Shown: positions 41,100-48,313 of the stretch, in pieces
Numbering within the stretch: the stretch's first letter is position 1
Layout of the letters: each line of letters begins with the position of its first letter
From: Promicromonospora sukumoe 327MFSha3.1
GTDB lineage: Bacteria; Actinomycetota; Actinomycetes; Actinomycetales; Cellulomonadaceae
Reading direction: 5' to 3'
Assembly (NCBI RefSeq): GCF_000385135.1
Contig: NZ_ARQM01000005.1
Coordinates: 1 to 64,000, forward strand
DNA length: 64,000 nucleotides
Position numbers and translations under genes: made by a program
The notes under the pieces: generated by a model
What the model was told of the DNA's origin: nothing
What the model saw: the letters and a program-made list of their open reading frames with translations, nothing else
The model's database searches: none

Positions 41100-42542
41100 A
41101 TGTCGCGCTTCCGTCGGATGGCTCTCGCGGTCACACTGCTGATCGCCGCCACCCCGTTCACGAGCAGTGCCGCCGTGCCACAGGAGGACCCCATACGCCC
41201 CGAAGCCGTGGTGAACACCTTCCGCAATCCCGTGAACCCGAGCGCCGACCCGTCGGTGATCTTCCACGAGGGCACCTACTACGCCGCGACCACCCGAGGC
41301 GACCGCATCAGCATCTGGCGCTCGCCGAGTATCGCGACGCTCCTGGCGGCTCCCGAGGAAGTCGTCTGGCGCGACTCCGACCCGACCCGCAACACCCAGA
41401 TGTGGGCGCCGGCGTTCCGGCATGTCGGTGATCGCTGGTACATCTACTACACGGCCTCGGACGGCGTGGACAGCAACCACCGGATGTACGTGCTGGAGTC
41501 GGCCGGGAACAGCCCCATGGGCCCGTACTCGTTCAAGGCCAAGATCGCCGACTTCGGCGAGTACGCGATCGACGGCGAGCCCATCACCCACGACGGCCAG
41601 GACTACTTCGTCTGGACGGGCCCGGGCCGCGGCCAAGGCGGACCCGCGCAGCTCTACATCGCGCGCATGACCAACCCCTGGACGACGACCGGCGGCAGGG
41701 TCGCGATCCCGGCGGACGGCGGCTGCTCCGAGGTCCGGGAGGGCCCGACACCTCTGTACCGCAACGGACGCACGTTCCTGACCTACTCCACCTGCGACAC
41801 AGGCAAGCCGGACTACCAGCTGTGGATGAAGAGCATCGCGAACGGTGCCGACCCGATGGTGGCCGGCAACTGGGTGCAGCACGCCGGGCCGGTCTTCTCC
41901 CGGAACGACGCGACCGGTGTCTGGGGGCCCGGGCACCACTCGTTCTTCCGGTCTCCCGACGGTTCCGAGGACTGGATCGCCTACCACGGCAAGAACACCA
42001 GCACGAACACCTACTCGTTCCGGACGACGCGGGTCCAGCGCTTCACCTGGAACGCCGACGGTACGCCGAACCTCGGCCGCCCCCTGGCCGCCGGGGCGAC
42101 CCAGACGCTACCGTCCGGTGACCCCGGTGCGGCCACCCGGGCGATCAACGACTTCGACACCGGCACCGGTCTGTGGCAGGTGCAGTACGCGGGCTCCTGG
42201 CAGTCCGGCTCGGGCTGTGGCGTGCAGTGCTTCTGGGGCAACGACCACTGGAGCGGCGCCACGAACGCCACCGCGACCATCAGGTTCAACGGCACCCAGG
42301 TCGCACTGCTGAGCGTGCGGGACCGCGGCAACGGCATAGCCGCCATCTCGATCGACGGCGGCCCCGAACAGCGTGTCGATCTCTACAGCGACATCCGCGT
42401 CGGAGAGCAGCTGAACTACCTCAGTCCGGTGCTCTCGCCCGGGGAGCACACGCTGCGTGTCCGGGTGACCGGTGAGCGCAACGCCGCGTCGACGGGCTCG
42501 GTCGTCAGCATGGACCGGATCGAGGTCTACGGCGTCGGCTGA
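41100..42542 (+). CDS. Secreted GH43-like glycosidase with C-terminal beta-sandwich module
   Basis: 480 residues from ATG 41100 after GAGAGGA. A signal peptide (MSRFRRMALAVTLLIAATPF, then SSAA) is followed by a five-bladed propeller: NPVNPSADPSVIFHEGTYYAAT contains the catalytic-base Asp, AIDGEPITHDGQDYFVWTGPG the likely acid Glu, and GPGHHSFFRSPDGSEDWIAYHG closes the domain. From about residue 345 a separate module of some 130 residues (FDTGTGLWQVQYAGSW to RIEVYG) looks like a carbohydrate-binding beta-sandwich. Probably an extracellular arabinanase or arabinofuranosidase. A strong terminator follows. Confidence 0.85.
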   Translation: MSRFRRMALAVTLLIAATPFTSSAAVPQEDPIRPEAVVNTFRNPVNPSADPSVIFHEGTYYAATTRGDRISIWRSPSIATLLAAPEEVVWRDSDPTRNTQMWAPAFRHVGDRWYIYYTASDGVDSNHRMYVLESAGNSPMGPYSFKAKIADFGEYAIDGEPITHDGQDYFVWTGPGRGQGGPAQLYIARMTNPWTTTGGRVAIPADGGCSEVREGPTPLYRNGRTFLTYSTCDTGKPDYQLWMKSIANGADPMVAGNWVQHAGPVFSRNDATGVWGPGHHSFFRSPDGSEDWIAYHGKNTSTNTYSFRTTRVQRFTWNADGTPNLGRPLAAGATQTLPSGDPGAATRAINDFDTGTGLWQVQYAGSWQSGSGCGVQCFWGNDHWSGATNATATIRFNGTQVALLSVRDRGNGIAAISIDGGPEQRVDLYSDIRVGEQLNYLSPVLSPGEHTLRVRVTGERNAASTGSVVSMDRIEVYGVG

Positions 42543-42582
42543 TTCCGGATACACACATCGGACGGCACAGCCGTCTACGGGA

Positions 42583-42608
42583 GCGGGCTCACCTGATGGT
42601 GAGCCCGC
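42583..42608 (+). terminator. Rho-independent terminator after the GH43 gene
   Basis: Perfect 11-bp stem GCGGGCTCACC / GGTGAGCCCGC with a TGAT loop, followed by TTTCTTGTT. It starts 41 bp after the stop codon. Confidence 0.9.
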
Positions 42609-42703
42609 TTTCTTGTTGCGTCGGGTGGGTGCCGCGCGAGGGGATCGGCCCGGGCGCGCAGCTGGATCAGCAAGGGCGCGTCCGAGATCAACCGAAATGA
42701 CAC

Positions 42704-42720
42704 TTGAGAATCGTTCTCAA
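42704..42720. promoter_or_regulatory. Zur-type box
   Basis: TTGAGAA-TCG-TTCTCAA, a 7-bp perfect dyad with a 3-bp centre that resembles Zur/Fur-family boxes of actinobacteria. It lies upstream of a CobW-type metallochaperone gene, a classic zinc-starvation target. Confidence 0.65.
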
Positions 42721-42856
42721 CTCTGATTCACTGTCCGCGCTGCTAGCGGCCACCGGACCGTCGGGCCTGGTGACCGTCATCGGTGCCGCACTCGCGATGG
42801 CGCTCGGTGGTGCCCTGCTGATCGCGTTCCGGCGCCGGGCACTCCGGAGGGGTTAG
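42704..42856 (+). pseudogene. Remnant of an LAxTG-type cell-wall-anchored protein
   Basis: A frame of 50 codons from a TTG within the Zur box encodes LLAATGPSGLVTVIGAALAM and then a hydrophobic stretch ending FRRRALRRG and a stop: motif, membrane span and basic tail of a sortase-sorted surface protein. There is no signal peptide and no ribosome site, so it is probably the last part of a lost gene. A tiny leaderless membrane protein is the alternative. Confidence 0.5.
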
Positions 42857-42899
42857 CGAGCACGGCCGGGTCGGCATGAAGGGAAGGGGACGAGGGCAG

Positions 42900-43913
42900 A
42901 TGAGGGGCACGCGCGTTCCGGTGGTGGTGCTGACCGGGCACCTGGGTGCGGGCAAGACGACAGTCCTGAACCACCTGCTCCAGCAGCCAGGCGCTCGTGT
43001 CGGGGTCGTGGTGAACGACTTCGGGGAGATCAACGTGGACGCCGGTCTCGTGACCGGTCAGGTCGACGAGCCGGTGTCCATCTCCGGGGGCTGCCTGTGC
43101 CATCTGTCCGACACCAGCGAGCTCGACGACGCGCTGGAGCGGCTGACCCGCCCCCGGCTGGCCCTCGACGTCGTCATCGTCGAGGCCAGCGGGGTGGCGG
43201 ACCCGGTCGCACTGGCCCAGATGATCCGCTTCAGCGGTGTGGAGCGGGTACGTCCTGGGGGAGTGGTCGACGTCGTCGACGCGGTCGAGCACTTCCGTAC
43301 CGTCGACACGGGTGGGATCGCGCCGGCCCGTCATCGTGCGAGCTCGCTGGTCGTGGTGAACAAGGTCGACCGGTTGCCACCGGAGGACCGCGAACGTGTC
43401 GTGGCGCGCGTGACGGCCAGGGTCCGGGAGGTCAGCACCCGGGTCCAGGTCGTGACGACCGTCCACGGCCGCCTGGATCCCGCGCTCGTCTACGACGCCG
43501 CTTCCGATCACGACCCGGTCGACGAGCTGCCGATCGCTGCGCTTCTCCGGCAGGAGCACGCGCACGACCATCCGCACGCCAACGCGGTGAGCGTGCGTGC
43601 GACGGGCCCTGTCAGCCCGTCCCGGCTGGTCGACCTGCTGGAGGATCCGCCTGCCGGCGCCTACCGGATCAAGGGCAGCGTCGCGGTGCTCACCGGCAGG
43701 ACGACGCGGGGCTACCTCGTCAACGTCGTGGGGCGGTCGGTCCATGTCGCCGCAGCGCCAGCGCCTGTTCATGGCGGGGAGCTGGTCGCGATCGGGCTGC
43801 CCCTGGAGACCGCCGCCGTGCGGAGCCGTCTCGAGCAGGCTCTCGAACCTGAACCACGTCCCGACGCCCTGGGCTTCGGCCGGTTGCAGCGGTACCGGCG
43901 ACTCAGCGCCTGA
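42900..43913 (+). CDS. CobW/COG0523 family GTPase, putative zinc metallochaperone
   Basis: 337 residues from ATG 42900 (GAGGG just before); ATG 42876 would add eight residues. Walker [10 protein letters not shown], Walker [13 protein letters not shown] for guanine recognition. The metal motif, normally GCxCC, reads GGCLCHLSD, so the last Cys is His. A His-rich loop [13 protein letters not shown] precedes the CobW C-terminal domain. With the Zur box upstream it probably delivers zinc to client enzymes when zinc is scarce. Confidence 0.9.
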   Translation: MRGTRVPVVVLTGHLGAGKTTVLNHLLQQPGARVGVVVNDFGEINVDAGLVTGQVDEPVSISGGCLCHLSDTSELDDALERLTRPRLALDVVIVEASGVADPVALAQMIRFSGVERVRPGGVVDVVDAVEHFRTVDTGGIAPARHRASSLVVVNKVDRLPPEDRERVVARVTARVREVSTRVQVVTTVHGRLDPALVYDAASDHDPVDELPIAALLRQEHAHDHPHANAVSVRATGPVSPSRLVDLLEDPPAGAYRIKGSVAVLTGRTTRGYLVNVVGRSVHVAAAPAPVHGGELVAIGLPLETAAVRSRLEQALEPEPRPDALGFGRLQRYRRLSA

Positions 43914-44073
43914 CCGATCCGACGTAGACGTCGACACCGGAACCTCCCGCAGGAGGCGCCGGCCGCGTTCGTCCAGGCGGTGCTCCACGTGACCCGGCTG
44001 GCGGGGGACCTGAGCACCACCGGCCACGGGGCGTAGCTCGCGGGCTCCGGACGGTGACCGATCGCTCGTCCGG

Positions 44074-44850
44074 TCAGGTGAGGTGCAGGCCGCCGTCGAC
44101 CGCGAGGACCTGGCCCGTGAGCCAGGTGGTCGCGGGGTCGGCGAGCCGTACGACCCACGAGGCGACCTCGTCGGGCACGCCGCGCCGGCCGAGCGGGATG
44201 CGGGCGGCCTCGTCGCGCTTGACCTCCTTGACCGTCGCGTCGGACAGTCCGGCCGCGGCGAGGGCCTCGCTCTCGGTGGGGCCGGGTGCCACCGCGTTGA
44301 CGCGGACGCCGGCGGAGGCCAGCTCCAGCGCCCAGCTCCGCGTGAGCTGCTCGACGGCGCCCTTGGCCGCGGCGTAGTGGGCCGCCCCGGGCAGCGGCCG
44401 GTGGCCGTAGGTGCTGGAGATGTTGACGATCGAGCCCCTGGACCGGAGCAGGTGGGGCAGGGCGGCGTGGGCGAGCAGGCTCGGCGCGGTCACGTTGATG
44501 CTGAGCAGCTCGTTGATGCCGTCCGCGGTGGTCTCGGCGAGCGGCATCGACACGAAGACCCCGGCGTTGTTGACGAGCGCGTCCAGGCGGCCCCATCGGT
44601 CGATCGTGGCGTCGATGACGTCCTGGGGAGCCCCCGGTGCGCGCAGGTCCGCCGAGAGCGTGGAGATGCCGGGGTGCCCGGCGGCGGTTTCCTCGAGGGC
44701 ATGGGCGCGGCGTCCGGCGCCGAGCACATGTGCTCCGGCGCGGGAGAAGGCGCGGGCGGTCGCACGGCCGATGCCGGACCCGGCGCCGGTGACGATCACG
44801 ACCTTGCCGCTGAGGGTCTCGCTGGGGTGGGCCTTCAGCTCGTCTGTCAA
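44074..44850 (-). CDS. SDR family oxidoreductase
   Basis: 258 residues starting at TTG 44850, five bases behind AGGAG. TGAGSGIG cofactor motif near 21-28, NNAG near 94, Ser145, Tyr159 and Lys163 in HYAAAKGA, closing WLTGQVLAVDGG. Fully equipped classical SDR, substrate unknown. Divergent from an arsR gene; one of the two GTTCGATG dyads lies at 44890-44914 between the TTG and the regulator, so it is likely repressed by that ArsR protein. Confidence 0.9.
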   Translation of the reverse strand: MTDELKAHPSETLSGKVVIVTGAGSGIGRATARAFSRAGAHVLGAGRRAHALEETAAGHPGISTLSADLRAPGAPQDVIDATIDRWGRLDALVNNAGVFVSMPLAETTADGINELLSINVTAPSLLAHAALPHLLRSRGSIVNISSTYGHRPLPGAAHYAAAKGAVEQLTRSWALELASAGVRVNAVAPGPTESEALAAAGLSDATVKEVKRDEAARIPLGRRGVPDEVASWVVRLADPATTWLTGQVLAVDGGLHLT

Positions 44851-44889
44851 CGCTGCTCCTCGTTCTGGGTGACCCGATGTGGGGATGAT

Positions 44890-44914
44890 GTTCGATGATT
44901 GACGAACATCGAAC
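44890..44914. promoter_or_regulatory. ArsR-type operator near the SDR gene
   Basis: 8-bp arms GTTCGATG / CATCGAAC around 9 bp, 40 bp before the SDR start. It is a weaker copy of the element at 44978. Confidence 0.6.
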
Positions 44915-44977
44915 AAACTACCACGGGGTGTGGACGGGAGTGCCGCTGAGGCCGGTACCCGAGGAACGACCCGACCC

Positions 44978-45002
44978 GTTCGATGTTTGCCAAACATCGA
45001 AC
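44978..45002. promoter_or_regulatory. ArsR-type operator near the arsR gene
   Basis: Perfect 12-bp arms GTTCGATGTTTG / CAAACATCGAAC around one base, ending 16 bp before the arsR start. The ATG at 44983 lies in the operator and is not the start. Confidence 0.75.
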
Positions 45003-45018
45003 GACGTACCATGGCGGC

Positions 45019-45348
45019 ATGCGGAATGCCGAACACCCTGACGTCAGTGGCATCGCGCTGACCAAGGTGCTGTCCGCCCTGGCGGACCCGCTGCGCCTCG
45101 GCGTCGTCTGTCTTCTGGCCGACGGTGAGGAGCGTCAGTGGGGCGACCTGGACGTACCGGTGTCGAAGTCGACGCTGAGTCACCACATGAAGACGCTGCG
45201 CAATGCCGGGCTCACGCGGACCCGTGAGGAGGGGACCCGCTGTTATGTGCGCCTGCGCACCGGCGACCTCGAGAGCCGCTTTCCCGGACTGCTCGCCTCG
45301 ATCATGCAGGCGGCCCCGGCAGAGGCCGCGCCGGTGGGTCTCAGGTAG
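45019..45348 (+). CDS. ArsR family transcriptional regulator
   Basis: 109 residues from ATG 45019. Winged helix: VLSALADPLRLGVVCLLADGE, then SKSTLSHHMKTLRNAGLTRTREEGTRCYVRL. No Cys pair for metal sensing is visible in helix 3 (LADGEERQWGDLDV), so the signal may be non-metal. It presumably represses its own promoter and the divergent SDR gene through two GTTCGATG dyads. Confidence 0.9.
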   Translation: MRNAEHPDVSGIALTKVLSALADPLRLGVVCLLADGEERQWGDLDVPVSKSTLSHHMKTLRNAGLTRTREEGTRCYVRLRTGDLESRFPGLLASIMQAAPAEAAPVGLR

Positions 45349-45389
45349 ATCGGCAGTTCGCCCTGACCCGTCCTGATCGACCACCCGGG

Positions 45390-45500
45390 GCCACGTGGGA
45401 GGCCCGGCTGTGCCGACACGGCAGGGTCACGGTCGTCGGCGGTGGCAACTCTGGCGCAACAGCGGCCCGGACGGTTGCGGCCCGGGCGGCGTGGTCCGGG
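45390..45500 (+). pseudogene. Fragment resembling a thioredoxin-reductase-like FAD/NAD domain
   Basis: Read from 45390, the frame gives ATWEARLCRHGRVTVVGGGN followed by SGATAA, close to the second Rossmann segment of thioredoxin-reductase-like proteins (typically EARLC...VVVVGGGNSAGQAA). No start or ribosome site, and no continuation on either side. It sits between the 3' ends of arsR and tetR. Best read as a degraded gene piece. Confidence 0.35.
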
Positions 45501-45515
45501 CGGCGTGGTTCGTCG

Positions 45516-46139
45516 TCAGGCTGGTCGGGAACCGGCTGGGCCGAGCTTCGTCGCCGCGACGTCGCCCAGTGTCGTGAAGTAGGCGTCGAGCAGGGGGCGT
45601 AGTTCCGAGTCGGGGGTGCGTGCCCACTCCTGCCAGGCGAGGTCTGCGGCGGCGACCGCGGCGGCGGCGAGGGCCTGGGAGGCGCGCTCGTCGACGAGGC
45701 GCTCGCGCAGCACGTCGGCGACGGCCGACTGGTCGTCGCTCCGTTGGGAGGCGAGGTGCGCCCTGAGCGCCGGCACCTCGGTGATCATCCGGATGCGCGC
45801 CCGCAGTGCGTCCCCGCGCGTGTCGGCCATGTCGATCATCGACTCGGCTGCCGTGCGGATGGCGGCCCAGACGGTGGTGCCGGGCTCGGCCGCGTCGGCG
45901 GTCTCGGCGATGCGCTGGGCGAGGGCGCCGCGTGCGGCGGCGCCGCGTGCGGCGGAGACCACCGCATCCTCCTTCGACGCGAAGTAGCGGAAGAAGGTTG
46001 CCCGCGAGACGCCGATGCCACGTGCGATGTCGTTGGCCGTGACCTCGTCGAAGCCGTGCTCGGCGCAGAACGTGGCTGCGGCATCCGCGAACTCGGCGCG
46101 CAGGATCTCGCGGCTGCGATCACGTACCTCGTTGGCCAT
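45516..46139 (-). CDS. TetR/AcrR family regulator
   Basis: 207 residues from ATG 46139. N-terminal helix-turn-helix: FADAAATFCAEHGFDEVTAN, ARGIGVSRATFFRYFASKEDAV; the C-terminal part is helical. Divergent from an MFS exporter gene, with palindrome TGAGAC-ATC-GTCTCA at 46177-46191 between them, so it is the likely local repressor of the exporter, released by its substrate. Confidence 0.9.
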   Translation of the reverse strand: MANEVRDRSREILRAEFADAAATFCAEHGFDEVTANDIARGIGVSRATFFRYFASKEDAVVSAARGAAARGALAQRIAETADAAEPGTTVWAAIRTAAESMIDMADTRGDALRARIRMITEVPALRAHLASQRSDDQSAVADVLRERLVDERASQALAAAAVAAADLAWQEWARTPDSELRPLLDAYFTTLGDVAATKLGPAGSRPA

Positions 46140-46176
46140 GGGCGGAAGTCTATAAGATGATACGGTGTCTTCGACA

Positions 46177-46191
46177 TGAGACATCGTCTCA
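46177..46191. promoter_or_regulatory. TetR-type operator
   Basis: TGAGAC-ATC-GTCTCA, 6-bp perfect arms, between the tetR start (46139) and the MFS start (46232). Confidence 0.6.
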
Positions 46192-46231
46192 CAAACTCCG
46201 AACGCGATCAGCAGAGACGGATGAACGACCG

Positions 46232-47719
46232 ATGAGCCAGACCCCGACCCGGGAGATCCCCCTGGACGCCGCCGACAGCGACGGGACACACGGGGCGGAG
46301 GGTGCCGGCGCTCGTCAGCGCGGCTCGAGGTCGATCCTCGCCGTACTCGCCTTCGCGGGTCTCGGGGCGTCGTTCATGCAGACGATCCTCATCCCGATCC
46401 AGGGCGAGCTGCCGAAGCTGCTGAACACCACCAGCGACAACACCGCGTGGGCGATCACCGCGACCCTGGTCGCCGCCGCGGTCTGCACGCCCGTGGCCGG
46501 ACGGCTCGGCGACATGTTCGGCAAGCGCCGTATCGCCATGGCGCTCCTGCTGCTGCAGGCGCTCGGCGCGATCCTCGCCGCGCTCTCGAACGACGTGGTG
46601 ACCCTGATCGCCGCACGGGCGCTGCAGGGCATGGCGGCCGGCGTCATCCCGTTGGGCATCTCGATCCTGCGCGACGTGCTGCCGCCGCGGAAGCTCGGCT
46701 CGGGAATCGCCCTGGTCAGTGCCACGCTCGGCGTCGGCGGTGCGCTCGGTCTGCCGCTCAGCGCGGTCGTGGCCGAGAAACTGGACTGGCACGCCCTGTT
46801 CTGGGTCGCGGCCGCCATCGCCGTGCTCGCCTTCGTGGGCTGCGCGCTCTTCGTGCCGTCCAGCACGCTGCGCACGCCGGGGCGCGTCGACGTCGTCGGC
46901 ATCATCGGGCTGTCACTCGGGCTCGTCGGCGTGCTCGTCGCCGTCTCGCGCGGCGGCGAGTGGGGCTGGGGCGACGCGCGGACCCTGACTCTTCTGGTCG
47001 GCGGCCTGGTGGTGCTGTCGGTCTGGGGCGTGATCGAGCTGCGCGTGCAGGATCCGCTCGTGGACCTGCGGGTCAGCGCGCGCGGGCCGGTGCTGCTGAC
47101 CAACCTCGCCTCGGTCGCCATGGGCTTCGCGCTCTTCGCGTCGAGCGTCGTGCTCCCGCAGCTGCTCGTGCTGCCGCGGGCGACCGGCATCGGGCTGGGC
47201 CTGACGCTCACGGTCGCGGCGCTCGTCCTCGCGCCGTCGGGCCTGGCGATGATGGCCATGTCGCCCGTCGCCGGCAGGATCGAACGGCGCTGGGGCGCGA
47301 AGACGCTGCTCGTCATCGGCGCCGTGGTCCTCGCCCTCGCCTACGGGCTCGCCCTGGTCCTCCACGCCGAGGCGTGGCAGATCCTCGCCGTCAACGTCGT
47401 GCTCGGCATCGGCGTCGGCCTCGGCTACGCGGCGATGCCCGCACTCATCATGCAGGCGGTGCCGGCGCGCGAGACCGGCGCCGCGACCGGGCTCAACGCG
47501 CTCATGCGCTCGCTCGGCACGAGCATCGCCGCGGCCGTCGCCGGCGCGGTCCTGGCCCAGTCCGTCACGACCGCGGGCGGCGTGGCAGGGCCGAGCGAGG
47601 GCGGCTTCCTGCTGACGCTCACGCTCGGGCTCGGCGCGGCCGTCGTCTGCGTGATCGTCGCAGCTTTCATCCCCCGCCCCGGCCCGGACCAGGAGGGCGG
47701 CGCGACCCAGCTCGCGTGA
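46232..47719 (+). CDS. MFS drug transporter, 14-helix DHA2/EmrB type
   Basis: 495 residues from ATG 46232. Long series of hydrophobic helices with the MFS motif GRLGDMFGKRRI after helix 2, ALQGMAAGVIPLGISILRD (motif C-like region of helix 5), and repeated GLALGYA-type helices near the end. Proton-driven efflux of small hydrophobic compounds is the family role. Regulated with the divergent TetR. Confidence 0.9.
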   Translation: MSQTPTREIPLDAADSDGTHGAEGAGARQRGSRSILAVLAFAGLGASFMQTILIPIQGELPKLLNTTSDNTAWAITATLVAAAVCTPVAGRLGDMFGKRRIAMALLLLQALGAILAALSNDVVTLIAARALQGMAAGVIPLGISILRDVLPPRKLGSGIALVSATLGVGGALGLPLSAVVAEKLDWHALFWVAAAIAVLAFVGCALFVPSSTLRTPGRVDVVGIIGLSLGLVGVLVAVSRGGEWGWGDARTLTLLVGGLVVLSVWGVIELRVQDPLVDLRVSARGPVLLTNLASVAMGFALFASSVVLPQLLVLPRATGIGLGLTLTVAALVLAPSGLAMMAMSPVAGRIERRWGAKTLLVIGAVVLALAYGLALVLHAEAWQILAVNVVLGIGVGLGYAAMPALIMQAVPARETGAATGLNALMRSLGTSIAAAVAGAVLAQSVTTAGGVAGPSEGGFLLTLTLGLGAAVVCVIVAAFIPRPGPDQEGGATQLA

Positions 47720-47726
47720 CCGTGAC

Positions 47727-47990
47727 TCAGGCCCGTCGTCGTGCGATGGCTCCCCAGATGACGAGCACGAGGAGCGAGCCGATGAGGGCCCAGAACCACG
47801 TCGTGAGCGAGAAGAAGGACTCGTTGACCTGGACGTCGAAGAGCGCACCGCCGATCCAGCCGCCGAGGAGCGCGCCGAGGACGCCGACGACGAGCGAGAT
47901 GAACCAGCCTCCGGCTGCCTTGCCGGGGAGGATCGCTCGCGCGATGGCGCCCATGATGAGTCCGATCAGGATCCAGCCGATGATTCCCAT
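47727..47990 (-). CDS. GlsB/YeaQ/YmgE family membrane protein
   Basis: 87 residues, three hydrophobic helices: GIIGWILIGLIMGAIARAIL, GGWFISLVVGVLGALLGGWIG and TTWFWALIGSLLVLVIWGAI. The GxxxG-rich pattern is that of the transglycosylase-associated/YeaQ small stress proteins. Role not known; often linked to envelope stress. Confidence 0.88.
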   Translation of the reverse strand: MGIIGWILIGLIMGAIARAILPGKAAGGWFISLVVGVLGALLGGWIGGALFDVQVNESFFSLTTWFWALIGSLLVLVIWGAIARRRA

Positions 47991-48313
47991 AGCAGCTCCG
48001 TTCGAGAAGGCTTCCCCTGAGTCATGCGGTCGCTCTGGTGCAACCCTGGAACACGACCTGTGTCGGATCCACTTTCACCCGGTCGGCCGGTCTTCGCCAG
48101 GGGAAGTAGAGCCTTTCGACGAACGTGCCGTCGGCGCGTCGACCCACTGCGCACCGAGGGTGGTGTCAGGCCAGGGTCCGCAGCGCCCACGTGCGGAAGT
48201 CCGTGGTGGGCAGGCCGGCGCTCGGGCGGCTGCTCGACGTCGGACCTGCGGCACCTCGACTGACGGTGCGGCCGGCGGGGTGGACCCACCGACCGCACCG
48301 CCTCAGGTCGCCG
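47991..48313. other. Intergenic region with an esterase-side hairpin
   Basis: About 320 bp. At 48264-48300, CGGTGCGG / CCGCACCG encloses a second small stem and could terminate the esterase transcript 14 bp after its stop. Minus-strand frames across the rest have no start with a ribosome site; I do not call a gene. Confidence 0.45.

Noticed and set aside
43914-44073. Reading AFVQAVLHVTRLAGDLSTTG between CobW and the SDR
   Set aside because: It looks protein-like but has no start with a ribosome site and ends within about 40 codons; too little to call a gene or remnant.
47991-48313. Minus-strand reading GTFVERLYFPWRRPADRV
   Set aside because: An upstream stop and lack of a ribosome site leave about 41 codons; no recognisable family.
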